From assembly GCA_021234155.1 (NCBI GenBank), contig JAJEKV010000051.1:5965944-6029943 (forward strand): a stretch of DNA of 64,000 nt. Reading direction: 5' to 3'. The notes below the pieces were generated by a model that saw nothing but the letters and a program-made list of their open reading frames with translations, searched no databases and had not been told where the DNA came from. This document shows positions 12,311 to 23,800 of this stretch, one piece after another. Source of the DNA: Isoetes taiwanensis (taxonomy: Eukaryota > Streptophyta > Lycopodiopsida > Isoetales > Isoetaceae). How positions within the stretch are numbered: position 1 is the first letter of the stretch; the number at the start of each line of letters is the position of its first letter. The translations under genes and the position numbers were made by a program.

Positions 12311-13167
12311 GAAGGTGAGATCGGGCTATTTGGCAGAAGGTGTCTTCAATTCTTCCTCCAGTAGCACAAGTGGATGACCCCCAGCCTTGGGTAGTTCATG
12401 AGCGTGTCAAAGCAGATAAGTTGGTGAATTCCATGTACAAGGTCTTGCTTCCTGCAGACGTCTTGCCTCCTTCATCCAAGTGGCCTTTGGTCATTCCTAG
12501 GGATCGATAGAAATGGGTATGGGATAAACTACTCCATCCCAAGGCATCTGTTTTATGGTGGCAAGTCATTCATCGTTGTCTGCGGGTTAATATTCTGGTG
12601 CACAAATTTCGTCCAGAGGTATCTACACTTTGTCCCTTGTGTGCACAGAGGGACGAGACAATTGAGCATTGCTTCTTTCTGTGTAGACATGTCAGACATA
12701 CTTGGTTGTGGCTTCAAGGCCTCTTTCGTTTCAATTTGAATACCCAACAGGTGTTATTATACAGTCTATCCAAGTAGTTGGGATAATTTGGCAAAAAGGG
12801 CATTTCATTTGGCTTCTGCATGGATCATTTGGTCCATTTGGAAAAGAAGGAATCTTCTCATATTCAAAGGTCTTGCTTGTTCAGATGCACAGATCCTTCT
12901 TAATGCCCAACAACGAATTGTCAAAGCATTCAGGTGCTCATCAATTGCTAATGAGGTGAAGAGCCGTATTTGGGAGCACTATCTTCAGATTCATACTTAC
13001 TTATAAGTTTTTGCTTGCTCTTCATATTGTTTAGATGTTGTATTTGAGTGAGGTGGTTTTGCTCTGGTGGACATTCTCTCCACTGAGTGTTTAGTCCCCA
13101 TTATACTTTGTGACTTTCTCTGGATAATAAAGGCTCAAGTTCTTCAAAAAAAAAAAAAAAAAAAAAA
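12311..13167 (+). mobile_element. 5'-truncated L1-type LINE with 15-bp target duplication
   Basis: The coding part reads WWQVIHRCLRVNILVHKF and then LCPLCAQRDETIEHCFFLC, the Cys-Cys-His-Cys zinc finger found at the end of plant L1-type ORF2 (zf-RVT), followed by a tail domain with WSIWKRRNLLIFKG. An in-frame stop lies upstream in the preserved part and the frame changes near 12770. A 3' UTR with an AATAAA-like signal near 13126 runs into a poly(A) tail (13146-13167). The flanks AAGTAATATTTAGCA (12296-12310) and AAGTAATATCTAGCA (13168-13182) are a target-site duplication with one mismatch, fixing both ends. It is a dead-on-arrival, fairly young insertion. Confidence 0.9.
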
Positions 13168-13182
13168 AAGTAATATCTAGCA

Positions 13183-14647
13183 CATGCCCCATTTTATGAA
13201 GTTGTTGTTTGGGAACCACAACTATGATAATTGTCTAGGTAACATTGACAAAGAAATGTTCCAAAAAACTAGTCATATCTTCTAGTTCTTGACACATTAA
13301 AATGTTAGAAATAAGCGTAATTGACGAGTTTAATAAAACTTTATCAATTTTACTAAAACTAGTGAAAAGATTCTTCACATGCATAAATGTGTGGGTTTTT
13401 AGGTGTGACTTATATATCAAAGTTGACTTTGACTTTTCAAGTTGGCCTTTCCCTTCAAGGTCACTTTGACTTGCAGTGCAGCCATTAACATTTCGCGTTG
13501 ACTTCCAATACACCTTAACTAGTGAAGGAGCCTGAACCTAAGGGAGTCTAAAGGAATATTGAGAGAATATAAAGAAGCTCAAATAATCTAAGGGAATCTT
13601 CCTAGAGGTTTGGATAATCTAAGGGAAAGTTTGTAAAATCTCGAGAAATTCAAAAATTTGGAGGAATCTCAAGGAGTCTAAAAAAGTTTGAGTAATATAA
13701 AAGAATTGCAAAGGTCGATTTAAGGGCATATACAACATCTTTTCTTCTCATTACCCCATGGGAATGTCGTAAGACTACACAAGACTTGTGCATCTTCGTG
13801 CCACTAAGTTGGACATCAACTTCAATATGCCAGTCCTACTTTTGTATCGAATACTCATGGAATGGGCTGCCAATCAGCCATAAAGCCACCCTTTTCCATG
13901 TCATATAAAGGCAATGTCTCGACCAGCTAGATAGCACATACCACACTATCAGCAGAAGAGCAGATAGTAGAGACACCACTATTCAATTGGAGAAATTGAC
14001 AAGAGCTTCTAACAGAGGGGGCATGATGAGTCATACTTAATCTAGTTCTTATAGGTTTGTCATACTTAATCTAATTCTTATAGGTTTGTCATAGTTAATC
14101 TTGTTCTTATAGGTACTTCTAGTCCAAATCTTTTTGCGCTCTATATAAAGTTTAATGTAGGTTACTATCTTATCCAAAAGTTCATAACTATGTACTATGT
14201 AAATTGGAACATAAAATTGCTTGCCAAAATGCAAGCCATTTACAAGTTCATAGAAAGAAGGCTCGTTGAGTCATTGCTAGTTTTGACCATAACCGTGATG
14301 TGATATGAGTAAGCAGGCATGGACTAAGACAAATGTGCTATAAATAAAACCAACCTGTCACACATTTTCTAGTGGTCATATCATATTACACAAATATTGT
14401 GATGTCATATCACATGACATGAGGATTATTGACGTTTTAGATCTCTAGGAATGCAATGTTTTTGGTGTTAATGGGACTGTCATAAGCCTGGGATAATTTG
14501 AATGCTTTTTTGCATACTGAACGTCATATTATTTTATGTAGTCAAATTTTGTACACTCTTTTGACTTTGACTATAACTAAACCCATCTAAATAGGATATT
14601 CAATATCCATTTCTGTTTAGAATAAAAGCCATCTGTAAGAATTCCAT
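13183..14647. other. Stretch without a recognisable gene, with a small tandem repeat
   Basis: No gene was recognised. Positions 14032-14114 are about 2.8 copies of a 29-bp unit containing CATACTTAATCTAGTTCTTA. Positions 13540-13700 repeat phrases such as AATCTAAGGGAA. Stretches rich in TTGAC and its complement occur at 13420-13505. Confidence 0.5.
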
Positions 14648-15297
14648 CGATCCGAGACATCGGATCGCCATTCTAGAATGGGACGAGCATGCAGGTTTTG
14701 CATGCATGCGGGCGGCGCATGCCCGTTCTGGTTGGGAGTTCACTATTTTAGGCGTGTTTCTGCATCGACGTCTCATCGACGCTTCCTCTTCTCTCAGCAG
14801 TACCTATTTCTCTTTGAACCCACCCTCCCCCCCTTCTTTGTTTTTGTATTTTTATCGCGTGGCACGCGCGTAATCAGCCCCTCCACTCTGGGAGGTTTGT
14901 TTTGTCTTGTTGTTTTTGTTGGTGATGTGCAGGTACAGGTTAGCGAGCGGCATCTGTTTTCGGCTTCTCCATTCGTGGGTTTTGGGAGCGATTTTTATGC
15001 CTTACGTTTGTCTAAGCCCCTTGCCGAAGGCTTATCACTAGGGTTTTTCCTCGAAAACCCGAAAGGGCGGGGTTTTTAAATCCCGGTGATAAGCTTTCGG
15101 CAGGTACACTAGCCCAATCTCTATTAGCATTGTATTTTGTTGGGGTCCAAATGATATAATTGGATTTTCCCTTTATTTTTTTGTGGGTAGTTCGCATGTG
15201 TGCGACTACCCATTATCCACCATTGTAGAAAATCTGCTGAGATGAATAAGAAGCAAGTCGGGCGGTTTGTTGGTTTCATGCGAGTCCCATTCTAGAA
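14648..15297. mobile_element. Fold-back element with nested hairpins
   Basis: ATTCTAGAATGGGAC at the left (14670-14684) is matched by its reverse complement at the right (15283-15297), with the match continuing imperfectly through GCATG, giving inverted ends of about 22 bp. Inside lie a 19-bp stem (15020-15038 against 15086-15104, CTTGCCGAAGGCTTATCAC with two mismatches) and a smaller nested stem in its loop. Just outside the left end is a perfect hairpin CGATCCGA-GACA-TCGGATCG (14648-14667). The interior is more GC rich than its flanks. An open frame of 133 codons crosses it (14678-15079) but resembles nothing known. No target duplication is visible, so the class is open. Confidence 0.5.
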
Positions 15298-17279
15298 TAG
15301 AATATTAATTGCACACTTGTTACTCAAACATTATCAATGCTTGCATATTATGCCAAATGTCAATATCAGCTGTGTCATCAAATTGCTTTAGAACATACTT
15401 CAAGAATCATTCTTTGCTTCACTATGTTTCACATTTTCTACTAGAAATCACTAATGCCTTGAAGTGCACTTGCAATGTTTAACTGGTCGCCTAGCTATAA
15501 GATTTGTTCAAATGTCATTTATGTGGGGCCCAGTGCCTTCCCATTCATAGCTTTGGCCCACACATTTCAAAAGTTTATGTCCAATGAAAGACTGCCTAGT
15601 AGATGTAAATGTAATCGACTAAAGTTTTGGTGGTATGTTCTCGGGGAGAGAAAGAATGGTATCATATACATTGAATCTTATGATCTAAGCTCCATGTGAT
15701 TCCCAATTTTAGTGGTTTTTTTGTAGATATCCTAAACTCTAATGTATCGATACACAAAATGTAGGGTTGATTGTGAAATTTTGCATTAGGGTGCACAGAA
15801 GCGTCTCATTAGGATATAGATTTAAGAAGCCAACCATACAACATCCTTTGAACTAATATGTATGTCCAACAATCAGGTGCCATGAATTCTTGTGCATTGT
15901 AGACTTTGAAGTGCTTTAAGGACAATAATTGGAAGAGTCACGCATTTGTAATGCATGCGAGTCCAAAACAAGATACAAGGTCGCATGGTTGATGATGACA
16001 AACCATAAACTGCACTTAGAACCTGTCATCATGATTTTGCTAGCCTCTAGTTCTTTGATTCAAATATTCTTACAATTGATTTCTTGGCAAGATATCTCTA
16101 GAGATCGCCCTAAATCTTCCTTCTTCTTTCATATAAAGATAAGCATTGATTTGAGCAAGGATTACCCCCAAATGGGTTGGGTTCCCTTAAGAATGTTGTT
16201 AAGGATATTTGTGTCCTCCTTTGGGCACGCACACAGTACAAATATTGTGATTGTACTTATAATGCTTGTTTCATAACAAGTGCACGCCCTTGAATGAAGG
16301 ATATCTTTATCACATATACATGTACAATAATGGATAGAAGGAGAAATATGTCATCAATAAATTTTAATGCGCTTATCGTGGTACCGAGGACAGTATATAA
16401 GTGTTCAAATAAAGTCTAGTGTCATGCCGGTTAGAATTGGAAAATTTGAATTGTAAAGAATTCTAGCTCATATCAATTGTTGAATGGAAAGTTGTGATTG
16501 CAAGAAAATCTAGCACATATACTAATTGTTAAGTCTACTGGCTATTTCTAGCAAATGTTGTGTCGAACAAAGACTGCATGCAATCCTTGTTTACAAATGT
16601 GGGCAAAAACCCAAAGGAAAGCATGGGAGAGGGGAGAAGATAAGGTCATTTTTTGGGATGAACTATTGAAACTCAAAATTGGAAATATTGAGATAGTTAA
16701 AAGGATATGACACTTTTTCTATTAAAGGTGAGGTGTCAGCTACACTCCTTTGTTCTATTTTTGACATATAATAATTCCAACACACAGTTGAGGACGACGT
16801 TCGCGCGAACCGCAAATCTCAAGGGGAGGGATAGAGGGACGCGTGATCGACCAATAGTGGATGATTAAATGCTTGGGCAGCGGCGCCCATGTCGAGGGAT
16901 GCCTGAAAGGGAGTGCGTTAGGTGAGCGTGTACCCGGGAGCCTCTCCGACGCCGCCACGTGTCAGGCCTCTGTACGGCCGAGATGCTCGCCAGGATCCGC
17001 CTGTGTGTCGGTCGCTGCTTCATTGTACGGTTCTGATTTGACAAGGTCAGTTGGTTTGAATGCGTCCAAGATCGATTATTCATCTCGTCATTGCTTACTA
17101 CAGCTTCGTGCGGCCACTGATTCATCATCATGCCCTAATTCTAATAATCCGTGTGTTTGTGTTTTCCGAATGAAACGAACTTGCTTGTATGTACGCTTTT
17201 GATCCGTTAATCTTACCCCGTGGGCGTAATCAATGGACATGTTTTTTTTTTGTTCATATGTCAATCCGATCTGTCAATG
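15298..17279. other. Stretch without a recognisable gene
   Basis: No supported gene. Positions 16780-17130 are GC rich, with a G-box/ABRE-like CACGTGTC near 16957, and resemble a plant promoter or 5' region, but no credible reading frame follows. A 115-codon frame (15929-16276, +) has a Cys-rich start faintly like a FAR1 domain; the match is too weak to call. Confidence 0.35.
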
Positions 17280-17435
17280 CTATCAATAGGAACAAAATAT
17301 TTTTACCCCGGTTATTGTGATTCCATCGCAAAAAATTCCATCCCGCGGAATCACCAGGCCGGAGACCCCGTTATCCGTACCAGAGCCCCCGTTATCCGTA
17401 CCTGACAGGGTCGCTTTCAGGTCATTTATACCTTC

Positions 17436-17893
17436 CGGCGAATCACAACTTTGCTATTCCGCGGATGGAATCACCAATTCACGATTCTTGAGATGGAATC
17501 ACCGCTCATGTATTCGCCGGGGCGGAATCTGGCAACCGTATTATTTATTCCGCGAGCGGGAATCACAACCTCGCTATTCCGCCCGGATGGAATCCGCGAA
17601 TGTCCGATTTTGTGAGATGGAATCACCACTTACGTATCCTGCCACACAGAATCACAACATTGCTATTCCGCCAGATGGAATCACAACCATGCGATTCGGT
17701 CCGGTGGAATCACAAATGTAAGATTCTTCGAGATGGAATCACCACGAATGCATTCTGCCCGACGGTATCACAACCGCGCTATTCTGTGGGACGGAATCAC
17801 AGTTTAGTGATTCCGTCAAATTGAATCACTCCCGCGTGATTCCGCCAGATGGAATCACGCCTCCGTGATTCCGCCAGATGGAATCAATTTCTG
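17436..17893 (+). repeat. 29-bp subterminal repeat array of the Mutator-like element (left)
   Basis: About 15.5 units with a period of 29 bp (28-34 in the first few) each begin GGAATCAC and often carry an inverted GTGATTCC or GATTCC about 14 bp later, so each unit can form a short hairpin. The last full units (17822-17879) are the most regular: GGAATCACG-CCTC-CGTGATTCC is a perfect 9-bp stem. The right end carries the same unit, inverted, only 2.5 times (GTGATTCC at 19490, 19519 and 19548). Clustered short repeats next to the terminal repeats could be transposase-binding sites; that role is inferred. Confidence 0.85.
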
Positions 17894-18029
17894 CAGATGA
17901 GCGGCAGATTCTCAAAGTATAACTTACATTTGCTTGCAAAAGCAAGCATGGTGGATTGAATTGGAAGAAAATATAAAGTTGTGTTACTCCATTTTTGGTG
18001 TGCCTGTCCATTGTTATTCTATGCACTGC

Positions 18030-18100
18030 CTCGAGAATTTTTACGGATGGGGATTTGAACCCCTTGCCAATATTGGCAATGCCATGGCCGCTTTGCTTTA
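18030..18100 (-). other. B-box-like motif and palindrome inside the Mutator-like element
   Basis: On the minus strand AGGGGTTCAAATCCCCA resembles a tRNA T arm, and next to it TTGCCAATATTGGCAA is a perfect 16-bp palindrome. No acceptor or D arm could be paired, so this is not called a tRNA. It may be a captured tRNA or SINE fragment. Confidence 0.3.
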
Positions 18101-19762
18101 AAGCAAGAAAAAAAGAAGGAACATGGTATTTTCAAGTAAAGAACAACATAAAACCGGGACTCCGGGAGGAAAAAAAAAATCTGTTTAACCGGATTGAACA
18201 GGAAGCAAAGATGCAGGAAGCAAAGATGCAAGATATATGTGTTCTATGCAATGCAAAATGTAACCGGAATGGAGATGATATGTAAAAATGTGGATGAAGG
18301 CAGCAAAAATGCCGGATTAACCATGGGATCTGTAAAAAAATGCAGAAGGATTAACAGGGTCTGTGAAAATGTGACAGGAAAACGAGGGTATGGCTAGGGA
18401 CATTCGAGACAGCGGAAGATGCAGCAAGGGGCGGTTAAAAGACCAAAATCGAGCCTCCTGCTTCCGGCAGAATTGTTAATAGATGAAGTAGACCTCCTCG
18501 CTGGAATACTCTGTGGAACGGGAGAAGATGAGTCGGGAAGGTCACTCCATGATTTGCTGGGCTTTAATCGCTCACAACTACCGGAGATGGCAACATAACA
18601 GAGCAACATGCTGAGAGCGTAACCATGGATTTTTCCCATAGCCTTCTACCAAACCATACTACTCCTCTTTTTAAAGCGCCATAGTATTCCGATGACGCAT
18701 ATCCTGGTTCCTGAATTTGATCCGAGTTCTTTCTTCCAACAAACTGATATTCATCACAAAGGGCACATCTAACAGTAACGCGTCTCCTACCATTAGACCG
18801 ATTCAAACAAAGCATCGAAAAGGGCAAATTTTCCTGTGGTCTGGGCTTCGATCTTGATAAGAACCCTACTGCATTTTTTAAGAGAAAAAGGATTCTAAGA
18901 AGCTTTTCAAGCCTGTAAAATCAGCAACCGAGTCTTTTTTATCAGGATAATCGAATTAATATGATAAATCAAAACCCCAACGTAACTCTTCCGATCCAAA
19001 TGCAAAGCTGGCTGATAGTTCTTCTCAAAGCCGATCATTTTATGCTTCATCTCATGCCAGAATCGAAGTTTCTAGCGACCCTCTGTTTTCTGCCATAGCC
19101 TAGCCATGCTGCCGGATCTGTAAAAGAAAATAAAAAGATTAGTAAGAAAAGAAGGAAGAATATAAGGTGAAGCAGCCCCGGATCCCTTACCCTATGCCGG
19201 ACGGAACCATGAAGAAGTATAACTATCAGAAGAAAACCAACAGCTGCTTAAGTCTTACTGCCGCCATACCCTAAAGCTTAAAAAATGAAGCACGAAATAG
19301 CTCTTACAAATGAAGCACCGAAATGTTTTCCGCCATAGCCACCATTCCGGATCTGTAGAAGAAAGTAAAACGATAACAAGAAAAGAAAAGAAGGAAGATC
19401 GCCCGGAGCAAGCCGCCATAGCCGGCACTGGCTGAAAAAACCTCCAAGAACGTAAAAAATTTGAATTTTTTAGTTTTATATTTTAAAATGTGATTCCGTC
19501 CCATGGAATAACACAGCGGTGATTCCGTCCGGCGGTATTTTGCGGATGTGATTCCGCCGGAAGGTATAAAACGGACGGCCAGGATGGACCCTACAAACGG
19601 ATGGCTGGGATCCATCAGAAGGTACACCTGACGTTGTCAGGTACGGAAAACGGGGCCTCCAGAACGGATCCCGTTCCCGGAGGGTTTGTGATTCCGCGGG
19701 ATGGAATTTTTTGCGATGGAATCACAATAACCAGGGTAAAAATATCTTCACGCCTATCAATA

Positions 19763-21780
19763 TGTTAAATTTTGCTGCTTCTTTTTATTATTCTATCACA
19801 ATAACTACTAAATAAACAAGGTGATGAAGCACGAACGTTCCCAAAGACTATCTAATGAGAGTAAGCTTGGGACATGATGCAGAGTAACCCTGAAACATGA
19901 TGCAAACTATTGTTATAGTATCCCTGGGTCATTCTTTCACGCTTGAACACGAAAGAGTAAGAAGAGACAAAGGAGATAAGATCATAATGTGATTTTATGA
20001 GTGATCTTAGCAAGCACAAATTCTAGAGACTATTCTCGTGGTTCGAAATTGGGGGTTCGACCCTTAAAAATTCGGCCATTCCAAAAAATTTCCGATAGCC
20101 AAAAAATATTCCCGGCGTTTTTTCAGGCTATTTTTGGAGAAGTTTCTAAGGATTTCCGGAAAAGTACACTATAATTTCATGTACTTCCGGCAGCCTTAAA
20201 TGTAAGCAGACATTTTAAATGGTTAGGGCAAATTCTAATTTCGAACCCTGCCTATTCTCCTCGACGGACAATAAGAATTCCTTTAAAAACATTATTGGAC
20301 CTTCAATTAACCCCTTGAAAACAAAAACCACAACCATTAGAATAAAATAGGAAACGTTCCAACCATTACTCGTTTAGCAAGTAACCCCCATATTTATCAT
20401 GTGAAAATAGCTCCACCCACACCTTGCACATGTTCTTTTCCAAAAGCGAAAATTTCCTTTCTTCTTTTTGTAATGGATATACAAACGTCACTATTAGATT
20501 GTGTCCACTTCCCAATGTGTTCCCACAAATAGCGAATGACAATACTTTCAAGGCTAGATGCATATAAACAGTGTCCTGCTAAATGCTACGTGTTGAGATG
20601 CAAAAAAAAAAAAAAAAATGCTTGTAAGGACACTAGGATAAATGAAGTAACACCTCAAAGCTTACGGAGAACATCTTAGTGATACTCTTGGTGGCAGAAA
20701 AAAGGGTTTGAACATCCATAAGAGTAATGTAAGAATTGTTTGGTCAATGTCCTTCCTCATAGTTTTCTAAAGAACATAAAAATTTCATTATCATTACCTT
20801 CTCTTGTACTTCCCTACAAAAAATACACCATAATTTTTAAAAGGAACAATTTTCTAACTATTGATAAAAAGAAAATTTCTAGATGAAACATCTATAGTTG
20901 CCACTTACTTTCTTGGATTGATGGGACTATGATTAATCTTCATGTTATTGGGATATCCTTGGAGTACCCTTGGAATAACCCATTTGGATTCTTGTAAAGA
21001 GTTCAAATAAGAGTTGCAATGTATTTTACCTTCGTATTGCCATCCAATTCACTTTCTACAGTTCTTCACCATGGCAACCATCTCAAGGGGAATAGTTTTT
21101 CAGTACAAGAGGACATTTCTCCTCTTCAAATTAATTGTGTAACCGTAAGGAGGAGCTCTGCAAGGTCGGACAACCCGCCTGCAAAAGAAATGGGCAATGT
21201 ACAGGGGAGCCGTAACAATCATTCTAGATCAATGGTCTTCAAATCCTTAGACTGGCTATGTCTAAATAATTTAAGTAGCACAAAGTTGCCATTAGCATTA
21301 GCACTATTTTTTTCTCTATCTATCTATCTAAATAGCAGCTTCTTTTGAGTGTCTATATTGGGCTAGGAAAAAAGAACAAAAAGTGACACATATGAAGCTG
21401 AATTTCATTAAAGCATATGATAGTATGAGATAAATATGAAGCTTTTACTAACAATGTTAACAAGTTATTGTACTCTGCATGTGCGTCCATTTTACTCCAT
21501 GATGAATCCTTTATTTTTGAAAATAAAAGATATATTAGCCAAGAATGCCACACTGACATCTCGTACAATTGATGCTGATGCAAAAACATTTTCTCAGCTA
21601 TTTCTTCAAGCTTAAAAAGATGATCTATTAAGTTTTAAAATAGAAAATCGAGAAAAAAGATTCATTTTCTCACACTTTGGCTTATGATGTGGGAATTTCT
21701 TTTGTTCTTTCTCCTCGCCAAATAGATGATGGAGGCAAAATTCTATTGCATGGCAAATTCATTTATTGATGGGAACTTTT
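19763..21780. other. Stretch without a recognisable gene
   Basis: No coding region could be assigned. The longest frame (21019-21348, +, 109 codons) has no known domain. A poly(A) run lies at about 20602-20618 and a short (CTAT)n run near 21318. Confidence 0.35.
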
Positions 21781-21789
21781 GAAGACAGA

Positions 21790-22600
21790 GAGCATCACGG
21801 ATTTCAAATAGAGAGCATCGGGCGTCAACCATATCCCAATATTGTTGTTGAAGTTGAGCTTTTGCATGAAGTGTCAGCCTCCTTATCCAAGGTTCCGGCA
21901 CTTGTGGCCCTGCTAGTCTCTTTGTTCATGTTCCCTTGGAACTTCATAAAGAACTTGTGAAAATCAAGATCCTCTTAGTCTCGCCACCGTTTTGAAGATT
22001 TGTCCATCCCTTCAAGAACAACTCCTACTACCCACAGTGTTGCTTGGAGTAGTTGCTACATCCACACCTATTGTCCATGCTATCATAGGGCAGCGTCCAG
22101 TCAATCATGTTCAAATTGATGGGGAAAATGCTATCAATCTCTCACAGACAAGTCACGACATCAACTGGGCACCAAGTAACTATATCGAGCACCTTATCAC
22201 ATTAAGCTTGACAATGGCCATATCACACGACCTCAAGGTGTCACTCCACCACTTAACAGTTAGCATTGGTGATCTCAAAATTCCCTTGGAATTTGGCTTA
22301 TGGAAAGTAGGAGAGAATCTTGGTGATTATGAAATGCTGGTTGGACGTCCCTTCCTGAAAACTGGTCAACTTATCTCAGCTGAAAATGCTGAACCTTCCT
22401 TATCAGACAGTGATATGGATACCCTTCACAACACTTATCAGGTGCAAGCATCGGTTCCAGAGCCCGCTCGCCCTGCTCTGCTAGATATGAAGATCCTTGG
22501 ACTGATATGGAAATCGACAATGATAATGCGATCGCCACTCTTGTCGATCCATACTTGGCACCCAATATCAGTCCTCCAATATCCGGTATATGTTCAAAGT
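21790..22600 (+). mobile_element. Ty3/gypsy fragment: protease region
   Basis: The stretch matches the protease region of the large gypsy element further right: shared blocks include YPNI[VA][VA]EV[ED]LL[HK]EV, NHVQIDG, IGDL[KR][IF]PLEFG and GDYEMLVGRPFL. It is on the opposite strand from that copy. It is clearly broken by several lesions and has no LTR or polymerase that I can see. The divergence between the two copies suggests the fragment is the older insertion. Confidence 0.75.
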
Positions 22601-23610
22601 TGTGTCTGTTGAACCCTCATTCATTCATCTCTCTTTTAAAGTTCATTTGTTCTATAATTGGTAGAAGTTCTTGTGCACGGAAGCTCCTTCTTGTACTTGC
22701 ACAGTTGGCATGATTGGGATCAAATCATTCTGATAATAAGGAAAACATACATTTTTTGAACTTCTGTATGACAAATTTGCTTCTAGCATCCAGATATTAC
22801 ATTTTAATCTTAGATTTGTCCGAGTAATTTGTTTGCTTTTCCAGTTCCGGCTTGCAGCCGACTCTAGCTCTGATCCAACAACATAATTGGATCGGTATAT
22901 CCATAATGGCAAAATTTATGTTTGAATCTCATGTTCTCAATAAGGAGGATATGGTAGTCTAGCACGAATGTATTTGATCCAGCATGTCACTGCCATCTGA
23001 TTTGATTGAGGTTCAGACAAAGTATGTTATTATAATTTCACATAGTTGAACCTAATTTCTAGCCGCTCTTTTTTCCAGATTATTTTAAGACTCAAAGTGT
23101 CTAAGAAATTGGCTCAGAGCCTGTGTACATTAAATGACTTTTTGGAAGGCTTTATTGTTCTAAAATGTTGCACAATGAAATCTTATGGCTGAGGCCAAGC
23201 TAACTATACATGTGCTTCTTGGATATGGGATATGTGATATCAGATTATTTTTTTTAGCGCAACAGCCTAACCTCGAGTGGCACATTATCTAGAAGCCTAG
23301 CCTATCCACGTGTCAAAAAATTTGACATGGACACGCAACACGCCGCAGGATTTTGATCTAAAGAAATGGAGGGTTGAGAAAAATAAAGAAGATGCCGGTT
23401 GGAAACGTCCCGCCTATGTGATCCCAAAAACCTTCTTCGACCTTCTTCTGGTTTTATATTGAAGCTCTGGCCGAAAATGCTTTGGCGCGTGCGTTCAGTC
23501 TGTATTGAAGTTTCGTGGTGGCCATAACAGGCATTCAACAGCATGATCCAAACTGGGCTGTATTACATGATGTCCTTGTTGCTAAGACAGAGGCTTGATG
23601 CTTATTGCAG
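22601..23610. other. Stretch without a gene; dispersed repeats
   Basis: No gene was found. Positions 23190-23255 resemble 28925-28975 (GAGGCC...TAACTATACATGT...ATGGGATATGTGATATCAGA), and 23250-23330 resemble 6487-6590. These are copies of dispersed repeats of unknown class. Confidence 0.4.
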
Positions 23611-23800
23611 GGCCAATGGAGTTACGTCACCTTCATTGGAAATATCTTAATTAGCATATATGGGAGATGCAGCAGCATTTGAGATGCCTTATTTTGGTTA
23701 ACAGAATGCCAGAGTGGGATGTGGTTTCGTGGAATCCAATGATCTCAAGATGTTTACAGTGGGCCTTGAAGAAGGCACTCAAGCTTTGCTTCAAAAACGT
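23611..23800 (+). pseudogene. PPR protein fragment, pseudogene
   Basis: One frame reads TFIGNILISIYGRCSSI, a stop, then DA; the next frame reads RMPEWDVVSWNPMISRCLQW, then ALKKALKLCF. Together these follow the plant PLS-type PPR consensus (VFVGNALIDMYAKCGSIEDA...RMPERDVVSWNAMI...ALELF). A stop replaces the usual Glu of the IEDA motif and there is one frame change within about 40 codons. No other repeats are preserved around it. This is the second PPR relic in the window. Confidence 0.75.

Larger units (their letters stand above)
17289..19753. mobile_element. Complete non-autonomous Mutator-like element with subterminal repeat arrays
   Basis: A 9-bp direct repeat CTATCAATA flanks the element exactly (17280-17288 and 19754-19762), the target-duplication length of Mutator-like elements. 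The ends are long inverted repeats: ATATTTTTACCC, GTTATTGTGATTCCATCGC and AAAAAATTCCATCCCGCGG occur at the left (17298-17347) and reverse-complemented at the right (19697-19745). Inner parts (CCGTACCTGACA, TTATACCTTCCGGCG) also match between the two sides, so each end is roughly 150-270 bp. The 1.6-kb interior has no recognisable MURA transposase. The perfect duplication suggests a fairly recent insertion. Confidence 0.85.

Noticed and set aside
14678-15079. Open frame of 133 codons as a gene
   Set aside because: It lies inside a fold-back element, is rich in Phe/Leu/Ser from pyrimidine runs, and has no homology I recognise.
15929-16276. Possible FAR1/MULE DNA-binding domain
   Set aside because: One Cys-rich phrase and a His-x-x-x-His-like spacing only; no further match and no consistent frame.
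17436-17893. Regular 29-bp repeats resembling a CRISPR array
   Set aside because: There is no conserved repeat with unique spacers; the units are degenerate along their whole length and are tied to transposon ends in a plant nuclear sequence.
18030-18100. tRNA gene on the minus strand
   Set aside because: A T-arm-like segment is present but no acceptor, D or anticodon stem can be paired with it.
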